DNA of 64,000 nt from assembly GCA_030041435.1 (NCBI GenBank), contig JASHNW010000007.1, positions 1 to 64,000 of the forward strand, written 5' to 3'. Below the pieces are notes generated by a model. It saw only the letters and a list, made by a program, of their open reading frames with translations, did no database searches and was not told where the DNA came from. A program made the translations under genes and the position numbers. Positions 54,974 to 63,544 of the stretch are shown here, piece by piece (positions within the stretch are counted from its first letter, which is position 1; the number at the start of each line of letters is the position of its first letter). This DNA comes from Acidobacteriaceae bacterium. GTDB lineage: Bacteria; Acidobacteriota; Terriglobia; Terriglobales; Acidobacteriaceae.

Positions 54974-55741
54974 TCATTTCCTGCCGAACCGGTACACCAC
55001 GCCCAGGCTGCCCCCGGCATTGTACTGAAAGGTGCTGCCGTAATTCGTGATGAGGTAATTCGGGGTAAGGCGAATCGCCAGCGCCGGCCCCAGGTTGTAA
55101 TCCACCGACGCCCCCGCCGAGACATTCAGCACGGTTGTATCGGTGTAGAGCCCTACCAGCTGCGGAGGCAGGCCGTTGGTTCCCGTGCCGAAGTTGCCGT
55201 GGCCGGCGCCGGCTTCCACCTGGGCCGTCCAACCCCAGTGCTGCCCCTTGTAGAAGCGGTAGCGAGGGCCAGCCAGGAAGGTGTACTGGCTGATGCTGGG
55301 CTCGTAGACGGAATACGGGTTCGTCCCCGTATACGCGACTCCGTAGTAGCCGCGAAAGTCTGCCGTGATGCCCAGGTCGCCCTTCAGGTAGTCGGTGATG
55401 TCGATGTTCCAGCCGGATTCGCTGTTGTGCTGCAGGCTGCTGCCGGGGCGGAAGCGCAGGTACCCGCCGCCGAAATCCAGCTCGTATTTGTGGCTGTAGG
55501 TGTCCTGGATGATCTGCTTAATGCGCAGTTTGCGCCGTGCATTCACGCGCGCCTGCGCTTCGCGCAGCACCTGGGCCCGCTGCTGCGGAGTGCTCTGCGT
55601 CTGGATCTGGTCGGTCTGCGACTGCGTGTTATCGGCTGGCTGCTGGGGTGTCGAGTCCTGCGCGCGCGCTGCGAAAGGAGCCAAAAGAAGTACTGCCAAA
55701 AGCGGATACGCGGCGTATCCGGAACACCTGCGAAAGTGCAT
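54974..55741 (-). CDS. Outer-membrane beta-barrel protein
   Basis: 255 residues from ATG 55741 with GGAGG upstream. A signal peptide (PLLAVLLLAPFAARAQ) is followed by a Gln-rich, helical segment (TQSQTDQIQTQSTPQQRAQ, then RINAR-like basic region) and alternating strands typical of an 8-stranded OmpA/OmpW-like barrel (YELDFGGGYLRFRPGSS, ITADFRGYYGVAYTG, YTFLAGPRYRFYKG, TPNYLITNYGSTFQYN, GGSLGVVYRFG). The chain ends RFGRK rather than in the usual terminal aromatic residue. Function is unknown. Confidence 0.82.
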   Translation of the reverse strand: MHFRRCSGYAAYPLLAVLLLAPFAARAQDSTPQQPADNTQSQTDQIQTQSTPQQRAQVLREAQARVNARRKLRIKQIIQDTYSHKYELDFGGGYLRFRPGSSLQHNSESGWNIDITDYLKGDLGITADFRGYYGVAYTGTNPYSVYEPSISQYTFLAGPRYRFYKGQHWGWTAQVEAGAGHGNFGTGTNGLPPQLVGLYTDTTVLNVSAGASVDYNLGPALAIRLTPNYLITNYGSTFQYNAGGSLGVVYRFGRK

Positions 55742-55937
55742 GAACCTGCGTTCCTCCACTACCCTCTGGGAAAAAAGGAAATTGCTCTGACTTGTATTAA
55801 ACCATCTGCGAGGCATCGGCCGCCGAATTCGCGTTCACCCTGGACTTCGATCGTCAGGCGTTAGACGTGCCGTGGAGGTTGCAGGGAACAGAAGTGCGCA
55901 GCCGGAAAACGCTCGTGCCGGCCGCAAGGCAACCCGC

Positions 55938-58427
55938 TTACTCGCCCCGCAGCGCCTGGAGGGGATCGACCGAGGCCGCGCGGCGAGCGGGCAAAGCGGA
56001 GGCCACCAGAGCCAAAATGAAGACTGCGAGGGCGGTGAGGATCATCACCAGTGGATCGAACGGGCTCACATGGAAAAGGAACGACCGCAGGACGCGGGCC
56101 GCCGCGATCGCCCCGGCCAGCCCCAGCACGCAGCCGACAGCCGCCAGCCTGAGGCCGGAGATGACAACCAGCCGCATAATGTGCGAGCGCGGCGAGCCGA
56201 GCGCCATGCGGATGGCCATTTCCTGCACGCGACTGGCAACGGAGAAGGCAATGATGCTGTAAATGCCCAGCACGGCCAGAAGGACCGCAGCCAGCGCGAA
56301 GCTGGAGATGACCACCGTGTTGAAACGGCGCGGCGCTTCGCTTTGCGCGACTACCTGATCCATGGTCTCGACCTGGCTGATCGCCAGTTGCGGATCGAGC
56401 GCGTGCACGTTGGAGCGCAATGCATTCTCCATCTGTTCCGGAGGCACCGCGGAGCGCAGGATCACGTAGTCCACGTTGCCGTCGATGTCGGAGGGCTGGG
56501 CATACGCGCCGGCGTCCTTTTCCACCTGCGCCACCGGCTGATAGAACTGCTCGGCAGTATCGGCGTCGGGAGCGTTAAGCCGGGCATCGGCCACCTCGCC
56601 CACGACGGTCATCCAGGGATTGTTCGACTTCTGGGTGCCCACGCGCATGCGCTTGCCGATGGGATTCTGGTGCGGCCAGTAGCGCCGGGCGAACTCATGG
56701 TTCACGATGACGACGAGTTGGCTGTCAGCCTTGTCGGCCTCGGTGAAATAGCGGCCGCGCAGCAGAGAAATTCCCATTGCTTTGAAGTAGTCGCCGATGA
56801 CCTGCGATGGCGCTGCAGCGGTTCGGTCGGGACCGCGCGGATCGACGTACCCCTCCACGACAAACGACTCAATGCCGCTGCCGGTGGTGGGCAGCGTGCT
56901 GGTGAGGCCCACCGCTTCAACCCCGGGCAACTGGCGCAGTCGATCGAGCAGGGTGCGGTTGAAGGAGTCCACCAGCGCCTGTGTGGAATATTGCTTCGGC
57001 GGCAGCGCGTAGACGCCGGTGGTCACGTGGTCGGGGCGAAAGCCCAGATCGACATCGCTCATGGCGCTGAAGCTGCGCAGCAGCAGGCCCGACGCGGCCA
57101 GCAGAACGATGGCGACAGCGATCTCGATCACCACCAGAGCGGAGCGCAGCCGCGCGTGGCTGCCGCCGGACGAGCCGCTGCGACCGCCTTCCTTCAGCGA
57201 GGCATTGACATTGATGTGCAGGGCGGCGAAACCGGGCGCCAGGCCACAGAAGAAGCCGGTCGCCAGGGCAAGGGCCAGAGCGAAGCCGGCCACCGTCCAG
57301 TTGAGCGCGATGTCATTCTGCAGCGGCCAGGTTTCCGGCAGCAGGTTCCTGCCGAATGCGAGGGCGAGGGCGGCGAGCCCGAGGCCCACAATGCCGCCGC
57401 TGAGACTGAGGGCGAGGCTTTCGAGGATCATCTGCCGCAACAGGGTGAGCGCGGGCGCCCCGATGGCCAGGCGCACAGCGACCTCGCGCTGCCTGTGGAT
57501 GGCGCGTACCAGCAGCAGTCCGGCGAGATTGGCGCAGGCAATGAGCAGGACCACGGCGACGGCGAGAAACAGCATGCGCAGCAGCGGACGCGTCCGCTCG
57601 ACCGTGATCTGCTGCAGCGGGTACACGACGGCGCGGATATGGAAGTTGGCCTCGTCCGGCGGATAGGTGCGCATCATCTGCTCCGCGATGCGCTCTGCGT
57701 CGCTCTGTGCCTGGGCGGGCGTGACGCCGGGTTTGAGACGCCCGACCATGTTCAGGTACCAGCTGGAGTCGGCTTCAGGAGAAAGCTCCTGCGGGGAGAG
57801 GCTGATGGGCACCCACAGCTCGCAGCGGTACATGCGCCCGGGATATAAGGGAAACTCGAAGTTCCTGGGCATGACGCCGATCACGACATAGGGCTTGCGA
57901 TCGAGCAAAACTTTTTTGCCGAGGATGCCCGGATCGCCGTTGAATCGACTCTTCCAGGTCTTGTAGCTCAGGACCGTGACCAGCTGTTGTTGCCGATCTT
58001 CTTCAGTTGTGAAGACGCGGCCCATCAGCGGCGCAACGCCCAGCGCGGAGAAGACCGCGGGCGACATGCGCGATGCCACCACCTGTGCCGGCTGGCCGAT
58101 GCCCGAAATTTCGAAACCGTCCCAGCCGTACGCCCCGAGACTCTCAAAAGTGTGCGTGTCGCGGGGATAGACGACGGATTCCGGCCCGCTGATGGGACCC
58201 TGGTCGTGCTGGCCCCAGTTCGTGCCGCTCACCTGATCGCCCAGTGTCACCAGGCGGTCGGCATGGGGAAAGGGAAGGGGCCGCAGCAGGACGCCGTCGA
58301 CGATCGAGAAGATCGCTGTCGTCGCGCCGATGCCGAAGGCCAGCATCAGCACCGCGGTCACGGCGAACCCCGGCGAGCTTCGCAACTGCCGGAAGATCAG
58401 TTTCAGATCGGAGAAAAAGCTCTGCAT
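55938..58427 (-). CDS. Acidobacterial duplicated orphan permease (ADOP), MacB/FtsX-like
   Basis: 829 residues from ATG 58427. An N-terminal short basic segment (DLKLIFRQLRSSPGF) leads to a first membrane helix (AVLMLAFGIGATTAIFSIV), a MacB periplasmic core domain, and FtsX membrane blocks around 285-420 and 690-820, separated by a second periplasmic domain. This duplicated layout without an ATPase gene next to it defines the ADOP family, very numerous in Acidobacteriota. Function is unknown; a MacB-like role in moving lipids or peptides is guessed for the family. No ABC ATPase or membrane-fusion gene lies beside it. Confidence 0.9.
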   Translation of the reverse strand: MQSFFSDLKLIFRQLRSSPGFAVTAVLMLAFGIGATTAIFSIVDGVLLRPLPFPHADRLVTLGDQVSGTNWGQHDQGPISGPESVVYPRDTHTFESLGAYGWDGFEISGIGQPAQVVASRMSPAVFSALGVAPLMGRVFTTEEDRQQQLVTVLSYKTWKSRFNGDPGILGKKVLLDRKPYVVIGVMPRNFEFPLYPGRMYRCELWVPISLSPQELSPEADSSWYLNMVGRLKPGVTPAQAQSDAERIAEQMMRTYPPDEANFHIRAVVYPLQQITVERTRPLLRMLFLAVAVVLLIACANLAGLLLVRAIHRQREVAVRLAIGAPALTLLRQMILESLALSLSGGIVGLGLAALALAFGRNLLPETWPLQNDIALNWTVAGFALALALATGFFCGLAPGFAALHINVNASLKEGGRSGSSGGSHARLRSALVVIEIAVAIVLLAASGLLLRSFSAMSDVDLGFRPDHVTTGVYALPPKQYSTQALVDSFNRTLLDRLRQLPGVEAVGLTSTLPTTGSGIESFVVEGYVDPRGPDRTAAAPSQVIGDYFKAMGISLLRGRYFTEADKADSQLVVIVNHEFARRYWPHQNPIGKRMRVGTQKSNNPWMTVVGEVADARLNAPDADTAEQFYQPVAQVEKDAGAYAQPSDIDGNVDYVILRSAVPPEQMENALRSNVHALDPQLAISQVETMDQVVAQSEAPRRFNTVVISSFALAAVLLAVLGIYSIIAFSVASRVQEMAIRMALGSPRSHIMRLVVISGLRLAAVGCVLGLAGAIAAARVLRSFLFHVSPFDPLVMILTALAVFILALVASALPARRAASVDPLQALRGE

Positions 58428-58573
58428 GGAAGTACTCGAAGCCGGCAGCCAATGTTCGGCGCGGCACGATCTGTGTGTCCAGTAAAACATGAATGCCGCG
58501 GGATTGCGGAATGTTCACCGGCATGCAACCATGCGAAGAAAGCCAGTTGCCAACCTTTTGAGGCGCACGACGC

Positions 58574-59119
58574 ATGACAAAATTCCTGCTTGGCCTGATC
58601 CTCGGTCTTCTCGTCATTCCGGTCTGGATGTGGACGTATCTCAGCTTCGGGCATCCCGCGGTCGCCGTGGGCGACAAGCCGCTTCCCTTTGAGAAGCAGG
58701 TTGTGAGGGTTCCGCTCCACGCACGCATCGATAAGGAGATGCCGGCCGGCGCGCCCATCGATCCCAGCCCGGCGAATCTCGCCGCCGGGGCGCAGATCTA
58801 CCGCGAGCAGTGCGCGGCGTGCCACGGCCTGTCCGGTCATTCTTCCGATTTTGCCGACCACATGTATCCGCACGCACCGCAGCTGTGGTCGAAGCATGGC
58901 AACGGCGTGGTCGGCGTCAGCGACGATCCTGTTGGGGAAACCTACTGGAAGGTCGCCAACGGCATTCGGCTGAGCGGCATGCCGGCCTTCGCCAAAGTGC
59001 TCAGCCAGACGCAGATGTGGCAGGTGAGCCTGCTGCTCAAACAGGCGGATCAGCCGTTGCCGCCGGATGCGATGCAGCTGGTTCGGACGCCGATGGCTGC
59101 GTCGGCGCCATCGAACTAG
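58574..59119 (+). CDS. Membrane-anchored c-type cytochrome
   Basis: 181 residues. An uncleaved N-terminal helix (FLLGLILGLLVIPVWMWTYL) anchors the protein. A class I cytochrome c domain follows: haem motif C80-A-A-C83-H84 in REQCAACHGLSGHSSDF and the probable axial Met M136 in IRLSGMPAFAKVL. It is a likely periplasmic electron carrier; redox partner unknown. It is divergent from the ADOP gene. Confidence 0.9.
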   Translation: MTKFLLGLILGLLVIPVWMWTYLSFGHPAVAVGDKPLPFEKQVVRVPLHARIDKEMPAGAPIDPSPANLAAGAQIYREQCAACHGLSGHSSDFADHMYPHAPQLWSKHGNGVVGVSDDPVGETYWKVANGIRLSGMPAFAKVLSQTQMWQVSLLLKQADQPLPPDAMQLVRTPMAASAPSN

Positions 59120-59142
59120 TTTCCTGGGGACGGAGGGCGGGA

Positions 59143-59167
59143 TATAAAATGGCCACAGGAGTGGTCA
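59143..59167 (+). promoter_or_regulatory. Promoter and dyad over the ribosome binding site of the third TA pair
   Basis: TATAAA at 59143-59148 is a plausible -10. TGGCCAC (59150-59156), AGGA, GTGGTCA (59161-59167) form an inverted repeat with one mismatch that spans the transcription start and holds the Shine-Dalgarno sequence AGGAG in its centre, 1 base before ATG 59169. It could be a protein operator or an RNA hairpin hiding the ribosome binding site. Confidence 0.5.
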
Positions 59168-59168
59168 C

Positions 59169-59444
59169 ATGAAAATTGCTACGGTGCGCGAGTTTCGCGA
59201 CAAGGCTACGGGATTTCTGCGCTCGAGTGACCCCGTCCTGATCACACGTCGCGGCCGCCTGGCTGGGATTTTCTTTCCGCAACCGGAATCGAGTTTACCC
59301 ATCGAGATGAAGCGGGAGATATTTCCGATTCTCAGCGCGGAAATCGCGCGCCAGGTACGGACTGTGGGATTAGCAGAAGACGAGGTACTGGCCGACTTCA
59401 GAGAATGGCGTAAGCGGAAACGTGAAGCTCGTCGCAGACGCTAA
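59169..59444 (+). CDS. Phd/YefM-like antitoxin of a PIN toxin
   Basis: 91 residues. The N-terminus KIATVREFRDKATGFLRSSDPVLITRRGRLAGIFF is the Phd/YefM DNA-binding pattern (strand, helix, then hydrophobic strand with G-R-L/P-A). The C-terminal part is helical and ends in a very basic tail (RKRKREARRRR). It overlaps the PIN gene by 23 bases, a usual toxin-antitoxin spacing. Confidence 0.82.
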   Translation: MKIATVREFRDKATGFLRSSDPVLITRRGRLAGIFFPQPESSLPIEMKREIFPILSAEIARQVRTVGLAEDEVLADFREWRKRKREARRRR

Positions 59445-59835
59445 CGTCCTGATTTCCGCCGTGCTCGGTGGCCGTGCGGCGCTCGTTCTGAATCACCCCG
59501 GTGTCGATGAGGTGATGACTACAGAGTTCACCCTTGCTGAGGTACAGGAGTACGTGCTTCTGCTCGGCCGAAGGAAAGGGATCACCGAAGAAATCCTGCA
59601 ACTCGCTATTGCCGCATTGCCCATCACGATTGTGGCGCCGGATAGTTACCGCTCGGAAATAAAGCAGGCGCGAAAACTCATGGAGAAGCGGGATCCGGAT
59701 GACGTAGAACTCCTCGCTTTGGTTCTCCACACCGGGGAGCCCCTATGGTCCAACGACAGCGACTTCGCGAAATGCGGTATTCCGTGGTTCACGACAGCGG
59801 AGATTTTGCGGCGGCTCGGTATTCTCGGTAAGTGA
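59422..59835 (+). CDS. PIN-domain toxin, second type
   Basis: 137 residues from GTG 59422. PIN acidic residues: D6 in KLVADANVLISAVLGG, Glu in TEFTLAEVQEYVLLL, Asp in KRDPDDVELLALVLHTG and Asp in LWSNDSDFAKCGI. The ADANVLISA start and DPDDVELLALAL pattern mark the PIN_3-like putative toxin group, different from the VapC-like protein at 52.8 kb. It converges on the DUF481 gene, 10 bases apart. Confidence 0.88.
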   Translation: MKLVADANVLISAVLGGRAALVLNHPGVDEVMTTEFTLAEVQEYVLLLGRRKGITEEILQLAIAALPITIVAPDSYRSEIKQARKLMEKRDPDDVELLALVLHTGEPLWSNDSDFAKCGIPWFTTAEILRRLGILGK

Positions 59836-59845
59836 ATGGTGCCCC

Positions 59846-61090
59846 TCAGTACTTCGTCTTAATCGCGTAGGTCAGCCCGGTCGTGAACTCAAACGAATTC
59901 CGCATCGTCGGCGGCGTGGCTGGCGGCGGATCGTTCAGGTAGCTGTCGATCGATCCCACCGAGAACGCCAGGTTCCTGAAGAAGGGCATGGTCAGCGAGT
60001 TGGTTTCCCCCGCCGAATACGCGTAGGGATTATTGTAGGCAGGGATCCAGTTGACCTGCTGCTTGAACAGCACCTTGTGCGGCAGCTTCACAGCCCAGGT
60101 CGAGTCCAGGGTGGAACCAATCAGGTTCTGGTTTTGCCCGGCGGTTGCGTCCAGAAACTGCTGCGACTCGTACTGCAGCGTCGACTTTACGTCCAGCTCC
60201 TGTGTGGGCTGCTTGATCGCCGTCCATCCGATGCCTGCCCCGTAAATCTGCTGCAGGTCGAGTTCCTGGCCGTAGTTGTGATCGAAGGAGGTCTGCGCGA
60301 GGGCGTAAAAGCGCGGGGAGAAGTATTCGTCGCGCTCCGCGTCGGCGTGATAGATGGAGCTCTTCGACGCGCTGGCAGGCGTAAAGACGCCATCGCTGGT
60401 GTAGGCCGGCTGAATGATTTTCCCAAACGATCCGCTGAAGTCCAGGGACGTGCGGTTTTTGGTGTCGAGCCATGCGACGGTCGGCACCGCCCGCAACAGA
60501 CCCAATGACCCGGTGAACGTGTATTGGTCCTGGCTGGCCTGCACGACGGTAGCGCCCGCCGTCACCGAGCCGTTCCACCCGGCCAGGACACCCGGATGGC
60601 CTGCGATTTGTTTCTTCAGAATCGTCTCATCGACGACGTACATCGCCTTTTTCACGGGAATCTGCGCCGTCTCCGCGCCATTCTCGTCCTCGACCTTAAT
60701 GGTCCCGTCTGCCACGGCCAGCGTCCCTTTCGGGACGTTCACCGGCGCCACGCCGTGTCGCGCGAAGATTCCACCTTCCAGCACCACCAGGCGCGTCCCG
60801 GTACGCAGTTCCTTTACGTTGTCCCATTTCACGGTCACATCGCCGGCAAATGGGCTGTGGAAGTAGACCTCATTGCCCACGGTTCGGAGCAGCTTGCCCG
60901 ATAACCGGTCGCCGTTCTGAAAAATCAGGGTGTCGGGCGTCGGCTGCGGAGCCGATTTCTTCCTGGCGGCTCCGCCGGGAGCGCCGGTGGTGTCTGCCAG
61001 GCCCGGGAGGGTGGCAGCCGCGAGCACGAGAGTGATGGTCATCAAGCCCCGGCACAGGGCGCAAAAAGAGCGGACATACTGCAAAAGCAT
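59846..61090 (-). CDS. DUF481/YdiY-like outer-membrane protein
   Basis: 414 residues from ATG 61090 (an in-frame TTG at 61123 is an alternative). Signal sequence within LMTITLVLAAATLPGLADT. An N-terminal SH3-like part contains DTLIFQNGDRLSGKLLRTVGN and VKWDNVKELRT, followed by a DUF481 barrel of salt-induced outer-membrane-protein type (GVLAGWNGSVTAGATVVQ, TFTGSLGLLRAVPTVAW, SLDFSGSFGKIIQ, FEFTTGLTYAIKTKY end). The function of the family is unknown. Confidence 0.85.
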   Translation of the reverse strand: MLLQYVRSFCALCRGLMTITLVLAAATLPGLADTTGAPGGAARKKSAPQPTPDTLIFQNGDRLSGKLLRTVGNEVYFHSPFAGDVTVKWDNVKELRTGTRLVVLEGGIFARHGVAPVNVPKGTLAVADGTIKVEDENGAETAQIPVKKAMYVVDETILKKQIAGHPGVLAGWNGSVTAGATVVQASQDQYTFTGSLGLLRAVPTVAWLDTKNRTSLDFSGSFGKIIQPAYTSDGVFTPASASKSSIYHADAERDEYFSPRFYALAQTSFDHNYGQELDLQQIYGAGIGWTAIKQPTQELDVKSTLQYESQQFLDATAGQNQNLIGSTLDSTWAVKLPHKVLFKQQVNWIPAYNNPYAYSAGETNSLTMPFFRNLAFSVGSIDSYLNDPPPATPPTMRNSFEFTTGLTYAIKTKY

Positions 61091-61226
61091 GGGGGACACA
61101 ACTCCGAGCGGTAAATGCTTCAAAAACCGGCAGAAAAACAGGCGAACCTCTTCCGATAGTACAGGAAGCAGGGCGGCTCACCCGCCGGGGTTCCTCATTC
61201 GGCACCCCGCAATTTGGGCTGGGGAG

Positions 61227-61270
61227 TGTGACCTAAATCACGGCGCGCCAGCGCGCGGCCTCCGTATGCT
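61227..61270 (+). promoter_or_regulatory. CRP/FNR-type site and promoter for feoAB
   Basis: TGTGA-N6-TCACG at 61227-61242 fits the CRP/FNR superfamily dyad. TATGCT at 61265-61270 can be the -10; the start would be about 61276-61277, which puts the dyad centre at about -42, the usual class II activator position. GGAG at 61281-61284 is the ribosome binding site for ATG 61289. An oxygen-sensing FNR relative would suit a ferrous iron transporter. Confidence 0.55.
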
Positions 61271-61288
61271 TCCCAATATAGGAGCGAA

Positions 61289-61609
61289 ATGGTCGCAATT
61301 GCGCTATCATCGATTTTTGGAGCTGAGACAGACGACGATTTTGACCTGTCCGGAGCCTGGAAGTTGAGCTTGCTGAGCGAATTGCCCATCGGTACAACGG
61401 GGGTCGTCGAGTCTCTGGAACTGCCCGGCGAGATCCAGCATCACCTCATGCACATGGGGTTTGTGCCGGAGGCAAGAATCACGGTAGTGCGCCGGGCCCC
61501 CGCCGGCGACCCTACGGTCTACTCGATCGACGGGTTTGAAGTTGCGCTCCGCCGCGACACGGCGAAGGCGATCAGGGTTCGGGAATACGAGGGGTCGAAC
61601 ACGAGATAG
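61289..61609 (+). CDS. feoA: Ferrous iron transport protein A
   Basis: 106 residues with the FeoA SH3-like core: LSELPIGTTGVVESLELPGE, HHLMHMGFVPEARITVVRRAP, VYSIDGFEVALRRDTAKAIRV. It has about 25 extra N-terminal residues compared with usual 75-85-residue FeoA. FeoA binds the cytoplasmic side of FeoB. It lies 2 bases before feoB, so the two are co-translated. Confidence 0.92.
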   Translation: MVAIALSSIFGAETDDDFDLSGAWKLSLLSELPIGTTGVVESLELPGEIQHHLMHMGFVPEARITVVRRAPAGDPTVYSIDGFEVALRRDTAKAIRVREYEGSNTR

Positions 61610-61611
61610 CC

Positions 61612-63507
61612 ATGAGCAGTTGCTGCAATACAGAGACCATCGAAGTTCCCATAGAACCGCGGGTACCCGGCCGCATTCGCACGGTCGCCCTGGTTGGTCC
61701 GCCCAATTCGGGCAAGTCGACGCTCTTTAACCGCCTCACCGGCCTGCGTCAAAAGGTCGCCAACTACCCCGGCGTTACCGTCGAGCAGCGTGTTGGCCGG
61801 CTGAACGGGATCGACCGCGCAGACCTGACGCTGATCGACCTGCCGGGTATTTACGGCCTCGATACGTACTCCGAGGACGCACGCGTCGCGGTGGACGTGC
61901 TGCACGGCGAAATGCCCGGCACGCCCGCGCCGGACGCCATCCTGCTCGTACTCGATTCGCTGCATCTGCGCCGCCAGCTGATGCTGGCCGCCCCGGTGCT
62001 CTCCCTCGGCCTGCCGACCCTGGTTCTGCTGAACATGAGCGACCTGATGGAAGCCCGCGGCGGCCACATCGATACCCTGGCACTGGCGCAGGAACTCGGC
62101 GTCCCGGTCGCCAAAATCAGCGCCACGCGCGGCGCCGGCCTCGATTCGATCACGCACTTTCTTAATCGCAAGGCTGAGCCGGACGCGCCCCTGTCGGTAA
62201 CGAAGATCGAGCTGCCGGTGGTGGGCAATCCCCGCTCCTATCGCCAGTGGGCCACCGGCATCAGTACCCGCACCAAATACAAAGCGCCGGTCTCCAACCA
62301 GGCGACGAAGCGCATCGATGGGGTCCTGCTGCATCGCGCCTGGGGACCACTGGTTTTCCTGGCCGTCGTCTTCGCCGTTTTTCAGGTGGTCTTTGCCATT
62401 GGCCAGCCGCTCTCCGATGGCTTCGGCAATCTTCTCAACGCCGCCGGCGATGCAGTTGCCCCACTGCTCGGTCACGGCTGGCTGGAATCGCTGGCCATCG
62501 ACGGAGTCTGGCGCGGCGTCGCGTCGGTTCTGGTATTCCTCCCCCAGATTCTGCTGCTCTTCCTTTTCATCGGGGTCCTCGAAGATTCCGGCTATCTGGC
62601 CCGCGCCGCGCTGATCGCCGACCGGGTGATGCGGTCGATCGGGCTCAACGGCAAGGCGTTCATTCCTCTGCTGTCGGCCTACGCCTGCGCCGTGCCGGCC
62701 ATTATGGCCACGCGCACCATTGAGAACAAGCGCGACCGCTTTGCCACCATCCTGGTCGCACCTTTTATGACCTGTTCCGCGCGGCTGCCCATTTATATGC
62801 TCATGATCGCGGCTTTCATCCCGAACAAGCCGCTGCTGGGCGACTTTTTCGGCCTCCGCGCCGCCGTCATGCTCTCGCTGTACGTGCTGGGCTTTCTCGC
62901 CGCACTGGCCACCGCTCGGCTGCTCAAGTCGTCGATCCTGAAGGCTTCGTCGGCGCCCTTCATTCTGGAGCTGCCGCAGTACCGGCTGCCCACCGTGCGC
63001 TCGCTCGGCCTGCGCCTCGTCGACCGCGGCAAGGTCTTTCTCCGCCAGGCGGGGACCGTCATTCTGGCCGTCACGCTGGTGCTCTGGATCCTGAGCCACG
63101 TGCCCTTCCATGCCTCGCTCGGCGAAAGCGTGATTGGGCGGATCGGCCACTTCATCGAGCCAATCATTCGGCCGCTGGGCTTCAACTGGAAGATCGGCAT
63201 CGGCCTGCTGACATCGGTGATGGCCCGTGAAGTGATCGTGGGCACGCTGGGCACGCTGTATGGCGCCGACCCGACGACCCACTCCCTTGGTCTGCAGGCT
63301 GCGCTGCGCCACGACCTCACGCTGGGCGGAGCGATGGCACTGGTGGTCTTCTTCGCCTTTGCCATGCAGTGCACTTCGACGATCGCCATCGTCCGCCGCG
63401 AGACCAACAGCTGGCGCTGGCCAGCCCTGCAGTTCACTTACATGAGCATTCTGGCCTATGTGGCCGCCCTGGCGACGAATCAGGCGATTCTCGCGTTCAT
63501 GCGGTAA
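61612..63507 (+). CDS. feoB: Ferrous iron transporter B
   Basis: 631 residues. A short Cys-rich start (SSCCNTE) is followed by a G domain: G1 VGPPNSGKST (29-37), G2 Thr in NYPGVTVEQ (T56), G3 DLPG (77-80), G4 NMSD and G5 SATRG. The membrane core shows the paired Gate motifs, including AYACAVPAIMATRTIENKR and FAMQCTSTIAIVRRET. It imports Fe2+. It is shorter than E. coli FeoB (773), mainly in the linker and C-terminus; no FeoC gene follows. Upstream FNR-like site suggests induction at low oxygen. Confidence 0.95.
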   Translation: MSSCCNTETIEVPIEPRVPGRIRTVALVGPPNSGKSTLFNRLTGLRQKVANYPGVTVEQRVGRLNGIDRADLTLIDLPGIYGLDTYSEDARVAVDVLHGEMPGTPAPDAILLVLDSLHLRRQLMLAAPVLSLGLPTLVLLNMSDLMEARGGHIDTLALAQELGVPVAKISATRGAGLDSITHFLNRKAEPDAPLSVTKIELPVVGNPRSYRQWATGISTRTKYKAPVSNQATKRIDGVLLHRAWGPLVFLAVVFAVFQVVFAIGQPLSDGFGNLLNAAGDAVAPLLGHGWLESLAIDGVWRGVASVLVFLPQILLLFLFIGVLEDSGYLARAALIADRVMRSIGLNGKAFIPLLSAYACAVPAIMATRTIENKRDRFATILVAPFMTCSARLPIYMLMIAAFIPNKPLLGDFFGLRAAVMLSLYVLGFLAALATARLLKSSILKASSAPFILELPQYRLPTVRSLGLRLVDRGKVFLRQAGTVILAVTLVLWILSHVPFHASLGESVIGRIGHFIEPIIRPLGFNWKIGIGLLTSVMAREVIVGTLGTLYGADPTTHSLGLQAALRHDLTLGGAMALVVFFAFAMQCTSTIAIVRRETNSWRWPALQFTYMSILAYVAALATNQAILAFMR

Positions 63508-63544
63508 TCCCGCGCGGCGAGGCTCGGAGCCGGTGTCGGCTTCT

